Assembly (NCBI RefSeq): GCF_000013765.1
Contig: NC_007954.1
Location: 744,001 to 808,000 of the forward strand
DNA length: 64,000 nt
Reading direction: 5' to 3'
Source of the DNA: Shewanella denitrificans OS217
GTDB lineage: Bacteria; Pseudomonadota; Gammaproteobacteria; Enterobacterales; Shewanellaceae
Under the pieces are notes generated by a model. That model had not been told where the DNA came from. It did no database searches and saw only the letters and a list, made by a program, of their open reading frames with translations. This document shows, piece after piece, positions 40,105 through 49,523 of this stretch; within the stretch, counting starts at the first letter, position 1, and every line of letters begins with the position of its first letter. Both the position numbers and the translations under genes were made by a program.

Positions 40105-40659
40105 TTAATAAATCAATGTCGCAACGCCGAGCAGGGCAAACAGTAGGGCGCAGCCTCTGTGGATGAGGGTTAGCGGTAGCTTTTCTGCGCTGAAATGTCC
40201 GGCGATCACCACGGGTACATTGGCGATTAACATGCCTAAGGTCGTACCTATCACCACCCAAGTGAGTGACTCATATCTTGCAGATAAGATCACTGTGGCG
40301 ATTTGAGTTTTATCGCCCATCTCGGCCATGAAAAACAATACGAAAGTCGCAGCGAAGGCGCCGAAGCGGTAAAAGCCTGGGGTGTCGTCATCCATTTTGT
40401 CGGGCACCAGTACCCATATCGCCATGGCAAAGAAGGAGGCGGCAATCAGGTAGCTGCCGATTTGTGGGTCAAGCCAAGTGATTAACCACTGTCCAAGCCA
40501 AGCGGCGGCAAAATGATTCAATAAGGTGGCCAGCAGAATTCCACTGATAATTGCCGTTTTGTTTTTGAATCTAGCGGCAAGTAATAATGCCAATAGCTGA
40601 GTTTTATCGCCAATTTCGGCAATAGCAACTGTGATTGTGGATGTGATGAAAGCGTCCAA
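40105..40659 (-). CDS. GDT1/TMEM165-family manganese transporter
   Basis: The 184-residue membrane protein has the two family signatures EIGDKTQLLALLLAARF (residues about 15-31) and EMGDKTQIATVILSARY (about 110-126), in six helices. GDT1 proteins export or exchange Mn2+/Ca2+ for H+ and protect cells from excess manganese. The gene starts with TTG 40659, 11 bases after the end of a yybP-ykoY riboswitch, supporting manganese-responsive control. It is the right neighbour of the accessory island and a core gene. Confidence 0.94.
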   Translation of the reverse strand: MDAFITSTITVAIAEIGDKTQLLALLLAARFKNKTAIISGILLATLLNHFAAAWLGQWLITWLDPQIGSYLIAASFFAMAIWVLVPDKMDDDTPGFYRFGAFAATFVLFFMAEMGDKTQIATVILSARYESLTWVVIGTTLGMLIANVPVVIAGHFSAEKLPLTLIHRGCALLFALLGVATLIY

Positions 40660-40669
40660 GTCGGTATCT

Positions 40670-40873
40670 CAGGGGTAAATGACAGCTAAGCACAAGCAGC
40701 CGCATACCCCATGATGCAGTCGCCGTGCTTAGGTCTTGCTGGGTGGTTTTCCGCTGAGTCTTATTAATTAAGCATTAACTCAGAAACCACTGTGAGCACC
40801 ATGGCCTGTGGCCAAGTATGTTGATACTCACCCCAAGGCAATTGAAAATCTGGCCTTGGTTAGCTACTCCCCT
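40670..40873 (-). promoter_or_regulatory. yybP-ykoY manganese riboswitch
   Basis: On the minus strand the leader begins AGGGGAGTAGC (40873-40863). It contains GGCCACAGGCC..GGTGCTCACAGTGG, a GACCTAAGCAC...GTGCTTAGC helix and GCTTAGCTGTCATTTACCCCT at its end (40690-40670). These are recognisable parts of the yybP-ykoY Mn2+-sensing class, which often controls GDT1/MntP transporters. The start codon is 11 bases downstream. Confidence 0.85.
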
Positions 40874-40984
40874 AAATACGAGGCGAGCATTATAACCAAT
40901 AAACGGGGGGATTCAAGCTTACTCTTTTAGTTAGAGATGCTTGCCTGAGGCCGTGGGCATCTGCTAATGTCGAAACTCAAATAA

Positions 40985-40994
40985 TTGTCGACAA
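40985..40994. other. palindrome upstream of the aromatic amino-acid permease
   Basis: TTGTCGACAA is a perfect 10-base palindrome about 70 bases before the GTG start at 41063. It could be an operator; it does not match the TyrR consensus. Confidence 0.3.
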
Positions 40995-41062
40995 CAATCA
41001 TTAGTTTATAAAAAAATAGCTCATCAAGGCTTTCTAAAAAGAATAACAATAGGAAATATCGA

Positions 41063-42262
41063 GTGAATTTGAAGATCTTAGGTTCCATCGCCATCGTTGC
41101 GGGAACGGCCATTGGCGCAGGTATGTTGGCGCTGCCCTTAGCGACAGCGGCTCTTGGGATAGTCCCTGCGGTAATGCTCTTGTTTGTAATTTGGGGAATA
41201 TCTGCATATACCTCATTGTTAATGTTAGAAATTAATTTAAAAGCCGGTGTTGGAGATAATGTCCATGCCATCACGGGTAAAACCTTAGGCAAAACCGGTC
41301 AGCTTATTCAGGGCGCCTCCTTTCTCAGTTTATTGTTTGCACTCACCGCCGCCTATCTCACCGGGGGGGCTTCGTTACTGGTACTCAAGGCCCAGGCGAT
41401 TTTTGATATCACCTTAGATAAACAAATGGCCGTGCTGCTATTTACCGTCTTTTTAGGTGGTTTTGCAGCCTTTGGCGTGGCTTTGATAGATAAAGCCTCA
41501 AGATTGCTGTTTTCGTTAATGGTGGCCTTGTTAATTTTAGTGGTGTTATTTTTATTACCCGAAGTGGAAATGGGCACCTTAGCCTCGAAGAGCTTTGAGT
41601 TGGTGCTCGATGCCGATGGCGTTAATCTGTGGATGGCCGCCATACCTGTGGTATTCACCTCTTTTGGCTTTCATGTGTGTATCGCCACCTTAGTGGGTTA
41701 CCTTGAAGGGGAAGCGAACACCCTGCGCAAAGTCCTCTTGATAGGCTCAACCTTGCCACTTGTGTGTTACCTCTTGTGGTTAACTGTCACTCTGGGCACC
41801 TTAGGCGGTGAAACCATCACTAGCTTTAATGGCTCTCTTGGGGCCTTGGTGAGTGCATTGCAGGCGGTGGCTGAGTCTGAAATTGTTAGCAAGTTCATCG
41901 GTTTATTTGCTGATTTAGCGCTTATTACGTCATTCCTTGGGGTCACCATGAGCCTGTTTGATTTCGTGTCTGAGTTGACCCGTGCTAAAGCAACTTTATT
42001 CGGACGATTACAGACTTGGCTAATCACCTTTGTGCCGCCACTGTTATGTGCACTTTACTACCCAGATGGCTTTGTTAAGGTGTTAGGTTTTGCGGCCATC
42101 CCCTTGGTGATTATGATTATTTTCTTACCTATCGCCATGGCCCTAGGTCAGCGTAAACAAGCAATAGCAGGCTACCAGGTTTCTGGTGGCAAGCCTGCCT
42201 TGGTACTCACAGGCTTAGTGGGCTTGGCGATAATTTTTGCTCAGTTATGGGTGGCATTATAA
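41063..42262 (+). CDS. aromatic amino acid transporter (TyrP/Mtr type)
   Basis: A 399-residue permease of the ArAAP family with 11 helices. The family start MNLKILGSIAIVAGTAIGAGMLALP carries the GTAIGAGMLALP substrate-site motif, followed by repeated hydrophobic segments, FTSFGFHVCIATLVGYLEG and the terminal PLVIMIIFLPIAMA. It takes up tyrosine, tryptophan or phenylalanine with H+ across the inner membrane. GTG 41063 has AGGA eight bases upstream. A strong terminator lies at 42331-42367. TyrP and Mtr cannot be told apart, so no symbol is given. Confidence 0.94.
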   Translation: MNLKILGSIAIVAGTAIGAGMLALPLATAALGIVPAVMLLFVIWGISAYTSLLMLEINLKAGVGDNVHAITGKTLGKTGQLIQGASFLSLLFALTAAYLTGGASLLVLKAQAIFDITLDKQMAVLLFTVFLGGFAAFGVALIDKASRLLFSLMVALLILVVLFLLPEVEMGTLASKSFELVLDADGVNLWMAAIPVVFTSFGFHVCIATLVGYLEGEANTLRKVLLIGSTLPLVCYLLWLTVTLGTLGGETITSFNGSLGALVSALQAVAESEIVSKFIGLFADLALITSFLGVTMSLFDFVSELTRAKATLFGRLQTWLITFVPPLLCALYYPDGFVKVLGFAAIPLVIMIIFLPIAMALGQRKQAIAGYQVSGGKPALVLTGLVGLAIIFAQLWVAL

Positions 42263-42330
42263 ATTCGTTTCAAACTGCTTTGTAACTGAGTTTTTCAAAG
42301 CCTATTCTTACCATAAAACAATATGATAAA

Positions 42331-42367
42331 GTCAGACCTTATGCTCAATGCAGGTCTGACTTTTTTA
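42331..42367 (+). terminator. terminator of the aromatic amino-acid permease gene
   Basis: GTCAGACCT (42331-42339) pairs perfectly with AGGTCTGAC (42352-42360), followed by seven T residues. Confidence 0.93.
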
Positions 42368-42457
42368 TTTGTCCTGATTACCGGTACAAGTTTGCCTCGT
42401 ACTGGCTTTGGGACTCGCTCGATAGTATGTTCGCCCCCACTAAAATGGAATGAAATA

Positions 42458-44614
42458 ATGAAAAAATGGTTAGTTAGTGTCGCAATCGCGGCAAGTTTCG
42501 GCGTTCACGCCGATGAAGGCATGTGGCAGCCACACCAATTGCCAGCCATGGCCGATGAATTAAAGGCTAAAGGCTTAGAAATTGATGCCAAGTCGATTTC
42601 TAAATTAACTGAGTTCCCAATGAATGCTGTCATCAGCCTTGGGGGCTGTACTGCCTCTTTCGTGTCACCTAAAGGCCTAGCTGTGACTAACCATCACTGT
42701 GCTTATGGCTCAATCCAATACAATTCAACCCCAGAAAAGAACCTACTAAAAGAGGGTTTCTTGGCTAAAAGTTTTGCCGAGGAATTACCGGCAACCCCAG
42801 GTTCGCGCATTTTTGTTACCGAAGCTGTCACCGATGTTACTGCTAAGGTGAAAGCCGGTGAGATGGAAAAAACGGGTAATGATTTTTACAAAGGCATTGA
42901 AAATAAAGAGAAAGAATTAGTTGCCGAATGTGAGAAAGAGCCAGGTTTCCGTTGTCAGGTCTATAGCTTCCACGGTGGTCTCGAGTATTACCTGGTCAAG
43001 CAAATGGAAATCCGTGATGTGCGCTTAGTGTATAACCCTGCGGCGAGCGTAGGTAAGTACGGCGGTGATATTGATAACTGGATGTGGCCACGTCACACGG
43101 GTGATTTCTCTTTCTACCGCGCTTACGTGGGTAAAAATGGCAAGCCTGCCGATTTCAGCAAAGACAATGTGCCTTATGAGCCCAAGAGCTTCCTTAAAGT
43201 GTCGGCTAAAGGCGTGAGTGATGGCGACTTTGTGATGGTGACTGGCTACCCTGGCAGCACTAACCGCTACCGCACAGCAAGCGAAGTGAAAAATCAGTTC
43301 GAGTGGGCTTACCCAGAAGGCAAGATGCTGCGTGAGCGTTATATCGACATCATCAAAGAAACCGCAAAAGATGGCAGTGACGAACGTATTAAGTATGAAA
43401 GCTTGATCGCTGGTTTAGCCAATTATGCTAAAAACTTTACCTCTATGATTGAGTTTTACGGCAAGTCGACCATGCTGGCCGACCGCCAAAAAATAGAAAC
43501 AGAATTAGCTAAGTGGATAGCTAAAGATGAACAACGTCAGCAGCAATATGGCAGCACCTTAGCCAAGCTTGATGAGTTAGTGGCAAAAGGTCAGCAGAAG
43601 CAAGAGCGCGATATCTTACTGGGTTACATTGGCTACACAACTATGATAACGACGGCTCGCGACTTGTACCGTTTAGCTCATGAAAAAACCTTGGCAGATG
43701 CGGCTCGTGAGCCAGGTTTCCAAGAACGTGATATGACTAACTTTAAGTCGAGCATGGAGCGCATTGACCGTCGTTATGCCGCCAGTGTCGATAAAGCCGT
43801 CTTACTCGACTTATTAAGCCGTTATGCGGTATTGCCCGCCGAAAAACGCATTGCTGCGTTAGACACGGTATTTGGTATTGAAGCAAACTTCAGTAAAGAC
43901 AAGCTAGCTAAGACGTTAGATGCCATGTATGCCAATACTCAGCTTGGCGTACAAGCCACACGCTTAAGTTGGATGGACAAATCTGTGGCTGATTTTAAAG
44001 CCTCAAACGATCCTTTTATCAAGATGGCAGTGGCACTTTTTGATAGTGATATGGCCAGAGAGCAAGAGAAGAAGCAACTCGAGGGCGACTTAATGAAGGT
44101 GCGTCCACAATACATGGATGCCATCATCGCTTATAACCGTGAGCTAGGAAAGCCTGTGTATGCAGATGCTAACTTCAGCCTGCGTGTGAGCGTGGGGCAT
44201 GTGAAAGGTTACTCGCCACAAGATGGCTTAAAGGCAGTGCCATTTACTCGTCTTGAAGGCATTTTGGCTAAAGATACAGGTATGGATCCTTTCGATGCGC
44301 CTCAGAAGCAGTTAGACCTGATTAAGGCTAAGCAGTACGGTGATTTCTATGTGAAATCATTGGATTCTGTGCCAGTGAACTTCCTGTCGACTTTAGATAC
44401 CACTGGCGGTAACTCAGGCTCACCGACCTTAAATGGTCGCGCTGAATTGGTCGGTCTGCTGTTCGATGGCGTTTATGAGAGCATCATAGGTGACTGGTCA
44501 TATAATGACAGCAACAACCGCTCTATCCAGATAGATAGCCGTTACATGTTATGGGTAATGAAGTATTTAGACAATGCCGATAACCTATTAGCTGAAATGG
44601 AAATCGTACATTAA
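42458..44614 (+). CDS. S46 family dipeptidyl-peptidase (DPP7/DPP11-like)
   Basis: I start at ATG 42458, giving signal peptide MKKWLVSVAIAASFGVHA; the longer frame to 42323 spans a terminator. The 718-residue precursor shows the S46 triad: His in AVTNHHCAYG, Asp in DIDNWMWPRHTGDFSF, and Ser in TGGNSGSP. These periplasmic enzymes cut dipeptides from N-termini. Glycine lies 18 residues after the active Ser, in LLFDGVY. In P. gingivalis DPP7 the matching Gly673 goes with hydrophobic P1, while DPP11 has Arg for acidic P1. So DPP7-like specificity is likely. The protein is monocistronic. Confidence 0.95.
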   Translation: MKKWLVSVAIAASFGVHADEGMWQPHQLPAMADELKAKGLEIDAKSISKLTEFPMNAVISLGGCTASFVSPKGLAVTNHHCAYGSIQYNSTPEKNLLKEGFLAKSFAEELPATPGSRIFVTEAVTDVTAKVKAGEMEKTGNDFYKGIENKEKELVAECEKEPGFRCQVYSFHGGLEYYLVKQMEIRDVRLVYNPAASVGKYGGDIDNWMWPRHTGDFSFYRAYVGKNGKPADFSKDNVPYEPKSFLKVSAKGVSDGDFVMVTGYPGSTNRYRTASEVKNQFEWAYPEGKMLRERYIDIIKETAKDGSDERIKYESLIAGLANYAKNFTSMIEFYGKSTMLADRQKIETELAKWIAKDEQRQQQYGSTLAKLDELVAKGQQKQERDILLGYIGYTTMITTARDLYRLAHEKTLADAAREPGFQERDMTNFKSSMERIDRRYAASVDKAVLLDLLSRYAVLPAEKRIAALDTVFGIEANFSKDKLAKTLDAMYANTQLGVQATRLSWMDKSVADFKASNDPFIKMAVALFDSDMAREQEKKQLEGDLMKVRPQYMDAIIAYNRELGKPVYADANFSLRVSVGHVKGYSPQDGLKAVPFTRLEGILAKDTGMDPFDAPQKQLDLIKAKQYGDFYVKSLDSVPVNFLSTLDTTGGNSGSPTLNGRAELVGLLFDGVYESIIGDWSYNDSNNRSIQIDSRYMLWVMKYLDNADNLLAEMEIVH

Positions 44615-44643
44615 GTGATACTGAAGTAATCCTAAGTTAGGGA

Positions 44644-45360
44644 TTATGAGAGTATCGAAAGTAACGATATGAGTTCTGCGGCCTCCAGGGGCCGCATTTT
44701 ATTGTCAGCCAATTGCTCAAATTCTTTTGAATTCAGCTCAAGCTTCATGATAGCCGTGCGCTGTAAATCTATGACCTTATACCCCAGCGCTTTGCACATG
44801 CGCCTAATTTGTCGATTTAAGCCTTGGGTCAATATCATCTCGAACTTATCATCGGCTAACCGCCGCACTTCACAGCGCCGAGTTAACACACCGGGGTAAG
44901 CGACACCTGTGCTTAGGGCCATGATGTCCTCATCTTTGAGTGGCTGGTTAACTTGTACATGATAGGTTTTAGGGTGATAAAAGTCGGGGTGCATCAGTTT
45001 ATGAGTCAAGTCACCATCATTGGTGAGCAATAACAAACCTCGAGAGTCCTTATCCAAACGGCCGGCGGGGTAGAGCCTAGGCGCACTGGGAAGCTGATGA
45101 ATCAGGCTTGCTGGATCTTGAGCGAGTAGGCGACAATCTATACCTATAGGTTTGTTGTATAACCAATAAGCCTTAGCTTCGGGTGCGATAGCCTTGCCAT
45201 CCACCCGCAGGGAAGAGGCATTGTGCTCATCAATGTAATCGGTATGGCTTGCCTGGTTCCCATTCAACAGAACCCGGCCCGCTTCAATCAAGCGGCTCGC
45301 TTGGCGTCTTGAGGCAACGCCACATTGGGCTAAGTAATGGGCTAAGCGAATAGAGGTCAT
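44644..45360 (-). CDS. rluF: 23S rRNA pseudouridine synthase (RluF/RsuA type)
   Basis: The 238-residue protein has an N-terminal S4 RNA-binding domain (IRLAHYLAQCGVASRRQASRLIEAGRVLLNG). An RsuA-family catalytic domain follows with GRLDKDSRGLLLLTNDGDLTH, whose first Asp is the active-site residue, then THKLMHPDFYHPKTYHV and LTQGLNRQIRRMCKALGYKVIDLQR. The last motif and small size agree with RluF, which modifies U2604 of 23S rRNA. RluE/RluB relatives are similar, so the symbol is probable not certain. Confidence 0.85.
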   Translation of the reverse strand: MTSIRLAHYLAQCGVASRRQASRLIEAGRVLLNGNQASHTDYIDEHNASSLRVDGKAIAPEAKAYWLYNKPIGIDCRLLAQDPASLIHQLPSAPRLYPAGRLDKDSRGLLLLTNDGDLTHKLMHPDFYHPKTYHVQVNQPLKDEDIMALSTGVAYPGVLTRRCEVRRLADDKFEMILTQGLNRQIRRMCKALGYKVIDLQRTAIMKLELNSKEFEQLADNKMRPLEAAELISLLSILS

Positions 45361-45566
45361 AATTAATGATAGAAAGTCAAATGTGCATGGGAGGTTTGAG
45401 TGCAGTGCAAAATAGCATGATTTTTTGCAGGGAACTAGCAGATAGAAGAGTGGAGAAGATTAACACTGTGCTTGTTAGCATTAATTAACCACTCCAGCCC
45501 AGTGCCGCAGTGGTTAATATGTTAGTAAAAATGGATCTTGCTCAGCTTATAAAGCAGCTTATACCA

Positions 45567-47765
45567 TTACTGAGAAGGCAGTTGGTCTATGTCGACAGGA
45601 CGAGTCTTTAACTTAAAGAAAGTTCGATTACCGTACCAAATAGTATCTAGGGTATTGTTGTTAGATGAAAAATTTGAACGATAGAAATGTTGCTTTTGAT
45701 GAAGCCCATAAGCATTATCTTTATTGGCGAAGAGCCTCCAATTACGTTCATGGTACAAGGTACAACCTGTTGTTGCTGCATCGCGGCACTTAGGCGAATA
45801 GTTGCCATCTTGCTTGCGTACCCTAGTAATAGTTAATGAACCATCATCTTCAATCTTCCATTTACCATATGCAATAAAAAGTTCATTGGTACTTATTTCA
45901 CCGTTTTCATTGGAGTCGATGGCTGAATAGGTTTCGGCATCACCATTAGTTTGTAGTTCAATCCAAAAATGGCTTAAATCGCCCGAATCAAATTGGTTAT
46001 TTGTATAATCGTAGATGCCAGCAACTTCTGCTGCTGTCCAGGCACGTTTAGGGCTGATTTTACCTTGACCCATAATATTAGTCGTAAAATTGATGCCATC
46101 TTCACTGGACTCATAGGAAAAAATATCTGCAACACCAGCATCGCTAATTTTTCTAAATCTAAGTTTTTTTCCATTTTCTAGGGTGATGAATAATGCGCCT
46201 TGCTCAACTTTCCACGTAAAATTGTCGTTTAATAATTCTCTGCTACCTTGACCGTTGGCTGTCAGGGTGAATAAATCGGCCTCCACACTAATGTCACCGT
46301 CTATTATTTCTTCATCAATAGTTAAACTGGCAAATCCTGCCGTCATAGGCTCAATTGGAATAATACCAGCTTCTTTTACTGCGACTGAAATCGAAGTAGA
46401 TGTAGATATTTCATCGGTTAATTCAGCATTTGGATAATGACGACGATTTGTCCAAGTTATTAACAGTAAATCACTTTTAGTACTTGATGATAAACGTTTA
46501 AATTGGATTTTATCAATGAGGTTTTGTACCTTAACATAGGTCATTCTCCCATAAATACTTTCTTGGGTTTTGAATGTTTTTATATCTTGCCCGACAATTG
46601 TGGCGGTGATTTCGCCATTTGATTCAGTCCAATCAAAGGTAAGATCTTTGCTTGAACCTTTGCCGTTTGGCATAAAGTCAAAGCCATCACCGCGACTTAG
46701 GCTGTCTGCAGGTAAGACATAATATTTAGCGGGGACGTTAAAGTCTGAATCGGCATCGACTAAATTAGTATCCTGATAAATTTCTTGCTGTGCTTCAGTA
46801 TACTCAGGGGCCGATTGCACCATTTCAACATAGGCTTTTGCTTTTGCTGCATTCTCGACCAATGAAAGCGTGTCTGGAATGCCTTCAGGTAATGACAAGG
46901 TGTTATTAGCGGCAGATTTATCAATCGCGACTTTAATTGCGGTAGCCAGCATCATGACTTCATCATAATTTAAGCCAGCATATAAGGATTCAAGCAATGC
47001 AGTAGTGGTGATGTCTTTGCCACTATTGGCACGTTTGGCGAAGGCATATTTGGCAGTGGTAATATTGGTAACATTAACGGCAAAGTGTTCAGCAGATGTA
47101 AGTACATTATCATCACCAGCAATTGTACTTAATTCTTCAGCCGTACCCAGCAGTGAAATTAAACCTGCGTTGCTTTGCTGACTAACACCTCTCGCTGAAA
47201 TACTGATAAAAGATGAAGCTTCAGCGTCATCCAGCAGTAAATCAACACTGTATTTACCGTCATTTTCAGCAATTGCTTCAACACTAATGTCTCGACCAGC
47301 AATGTGTGCTGATATTTTGGCATTCGATAACGGTGAATCCGTGGCTAATCCTTTTATAGTTAAAGGTATGGTTTTCGCGTTAATGAGTATTGATGTACTG
47401 GCGGTTGATTTTGCACCGTCATCATCAGTTGCTGTGACTTCTAACTGTACAGTATCACCACTGAGACCTACATCGGGTGCCATAAAAGATACGGATGAAG
47501 TCATTTCTCCTGCAAGTACTAGGGTATGGCTGCTAATTACCTTCCACTGGTAGCTGGCTATAGTTCCATCGGAATCGGTTGCTACAGCGCTAACAGAAAA
47601 GGTGGCTTTTTCTATTGCGGATGCAGTATTTGGGGCGATCGAAACAGATGGCGCTAGATTGGGCACTATCACTGGAGTTGGTTCATTCGAATCGCTTCCT
47701 CCACAGCCAGCTAAAGAAAGTGAGCTTACTATTAAAGAAAGTTTAATTAAGTCTTGAATATACAT
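45567..47765 (-). CDS. large lipoprotein with an Ig/PKD-like domain
   Basis: A 732-residue precursor with lipobox SLAGC at residues 17-21. Residues about 40-130 form a PKD/Ig-like module (PSVSIAPNTASAIEKATFSVSAVATDSDGTIASYQWKV ... VQLEVTATDDDGAKSTA). A calcium-binding-like Asp-rich strand and a long beta-rich body without known domain follow, with a repeated SLTIDEE, GDDNVLTS and NGDAETYSAIDSNENGEISTNELF stretch. The last stretch is EF-hand-like. The protein is likely outer-membrane attached and surface exposed. Function is unknown. The gene is monocistronic and convergent with nothing nearby. Confidence 0.7.
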   Translation of the reverse strand: MYIQDLIKLSLIVSSLSLAGCGGSDSNEPTPVIVPNLAPSVSIAPNTASAIEKATFSVSAVATDSDGTIASYQWKVISSHTLVLAGEMTSSVSFMAPDVGLSGDTVQLEVTATDDDGAKSTASTSILINAKTIPLTIKGLATDSPLSNAKISAHIAGRDISVEAIAENDGKYSVDLLLDDAEASSFISISARGVSQQSNAGLISLLGTAEELSTIAGDDNVLTSAEHFAVNVTNITTAKYAFAKRANSGKDITTTALLESLYAGLNYDEVMMLATAIKVAIDKSAANNTLSLPEGIPDTLSLVENAAKAKAYVEMVQSAPEYTEAQQEIYQDTNLVDADSDFNVPAKYYVLPADSLSRGDGFDFMPNGKGSSKDLTFDWTESNGEITATIVGQDIKTFKTQESIYGRMTYVKVQNLIDKIQFKRLSSSTKSDLLLITWTNRRHYPNAELTDEISTSTSISVAVKEAGIIPIEPMTAGFASLTIDEEIIDGDISVEADLFTLTANGQGSRELLNDNFTWKVEQGALFITLENGKKLRFRKISDAGVADIFSYESSEDGINFTTNIMGQGKISPKRAWTAAEVAGIYDYTNNQFDSGDLSHFWIELQTNGDAETYSAIDSNENGEISTNELFIAYGKWKIEDDGSLTITRVRKQDGNYSPKCRDAATTGCTLYHERNWRLFANKDNAYGLHQKQHFYRSNFSSNNNTLDTIWYGNRTFFKLKTRPVDIDQLPSQ

Positions 47766-47975
47766 CTACAGTCCATGTTTGATACGAATATAAATACGAA
47801 CGCGAGATAGTACAGTATCAGATGAGTAATAGAAATACTGGCAGTACTACTCGCAGCTCATATTTATTATTTAATCTATTACTTGGCTTTATAACTCTGT
47901 GTCATAAGATTAAATAAAGTCATGGACATTTAAATCCTTATTGTTGGCTCATAGGTATCATAATAAGTTCAAGAA

Positions 47976-49325
47976 TTAACTGCGGGGACGAAGATAAACA
48001 ATAACACAGGCCACCACAGCCAAGATCATGCAGTACCAGGCATTCGCTATGGCCACTAAAGGGGTGATACTGAAGGTCGCCGCCACTAATAAGGCTTGAG
48101 CACCGTGGGGAATTAAGCCTTGAATAATACAGGCGAAAATATCCAATACACTGGCGGCGCGCTTTGGGCTGACGCCGTGTTTAGTGGCAAGGGATTTAGC
48201 AATGTCACCCGTAACAACGATTGAAACGGTATTATTGGCGACACAGGTATTGGTGCCAGCCACTATGGCGGCCATGCCAAATTCAGCAGCCCTCGGGGAT
48301 TGAGTGGCTTCACTGTGAGAGAAGCGATCTATAGCCCTTTCAATAAATTGGCTGACAAAGGCAAGTCCACCACGCTGTTGCATTAACGCAGCAAGGCCGC
48401 CCACCAACATAGAAAGGATAAAGATTTCCTGCATATTACTAAAGCCGGCGTAAATGTCATTACCCAGAAGAATGACAGAGTACTCAGGGTTTAGTAGGCC
48501 CACGGCGCCTGCCAATACGATACCTAAACCCAATACTAAGAATACATTGAGTCCTGCCACCGCCAAGATCAAGATGGTGATGTAAGGCAGTACCTTGATG
48601 AGGTCGATATCTTGGGCGGCAAGGGCTTGCTCGGCCAATGCCGTTTGGCCTTGGCCTGCCAATGTGAATGCCACTAAGGTGAGTAGGGCCGCTGGAATTG
48701 CAAATACTAGGTTTTCACGGAATTTATCTTTCATTTCACAGCCTTGGGTGCGGGTGGCTGCAATCGTAGTGTCGGAAATTATCGATAAGTTATCACCAAA
48801 CAAGGCGCCAGACATGACGGCGCCAGCCATCAAGGCAGCATCAATTTGCGCTTGGTCGGCTATGCCTACCGCAACGGGAGCGACGGCGGCTATGGTGCCC
48901 ATAGAAGTCCCCATGGCGGTGGCAATAAAGGCGGCAATCACAAAGAAACCAGGCAAGAGTAAGTTGCTGGGGATAAAAGACAAGCCCAAGGCAACGGTGG
49001 CATCGACGCCGCCAGTGGCTTTAGCCACAGCAGCAAAAGCGCCGGCTAATAAGTAGATTAAACACATGGCAATAATATTGCTGTGGCCAATACCTGCGAT
49101 AAAGGTTTCTATGGCTTGATTGAGCTTTTGCTTAGATAAGATTAGCGCTAACACAATAGCGGGCAGGATAGCGATGACGCTAGGTAATTGGTAGAAGGCG
49201 TAATCGACATCTTGGCTCTGGAAATAGAGCCCAGCGCCAATAAATAAGCTTAAAAATAGGAACAAGGGTAATAAGGCAATAAAAGAAGCTGGACTGGCCG
49301 TTCTTGATGTATGTGATTGACTCAA
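47976..49325 (-). CDS. NhaC-family Na+/H+ antiporter, probable methionine transporter (MetT-like)
   Basis: A 449-residue inner-membrane protein with 11-12 helices and NhaC signatures (GALFGDNLSIISDTTIAATRTQGCEM and GTNTCVANNTVSIVVTGDIAKSLA). Such proteins include Na+/H+ antiporters and the methionine transporter MetT. Two consecutive MetJ-like boxes lie upstream of its promoter at 49461-49476, matching the box AGACGTCT at 7 of 8 bases each, so methionine-regulated uptake is the better guess. This is inferred from regulation, not from transport residues. ATG 49325 is used. Confidence 0.85.
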   Translation of the reverse strand: MSQSHTSRTASPASFIALLPLFLFLSLFIGAGLYFQSQDVDYAFYQLPSVIAILPAIVLALILSKQKLNQAIETFIAGIGHSNIIAMCLIYLLAGAFAAVAKATGGVDATVALGLSFIPSNLLLPGFFVIAAFIATAMGTSMGTIAAVAPVAVGIADQAQIDAALMAGAVMSGALFGDNLSIISDTTIAATRTQGCEMKDKFRENLVFAIPAALLTLVAFTLAGQGQTALAEQALAAQDIDLIKVLPYITILILAVAGLNVFLVLGLGIVLAGAVGLLNPEYSVILLGNDIYAGFSNMQEIFILSMLVGGLAALMQQRGGLAFVSQFIERAIDRFSHSEATQSPRAAEFGMAAIVAGTNTCVANNTVSIVVTGDIAKSLATKHGVSPKRAASVLDIFACIIQGLIPHGAQALLVAATFSITPLVAIANAWYCMILAVVACVIVYLRPRS

Positions 49326-49428
49326 AGGGGATTCTCTCTATCTTTAGCATCGAAAACATTATCGAAGTCGATAAATATTAGCGTGCTGAATTATTGTTCT
49401 TGTTACCTCATCATAACAAGTCCGCCCT

Positions 49429-49476
49429 AGAATAGGAGAATATTTTTACTGAGTCAATATGGACGTCTAGACTTCT
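49429..49476 (-). promoter_or_regulatory. promoter with tandem MetJ boxes before the NhaC-family gene
   Basis: On the minus strand TTGACT (49457-49452) and TATTCT (49434-49429) are 17 bases apart. Just upstream, GGACGTCT (49461-49468) and AGACTTCT (49469-49476) are consecutive 8-mers, each 7 of 8 to the MetJ box. Tandem adjacent boxes are how MetJ binds. Confidence 0.65.
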
Positions 49477-49523
49477 TTGCTTCTGTACCTGTTTTGCACT
49501 CCATTTGCCCGAAAAATCATCAC

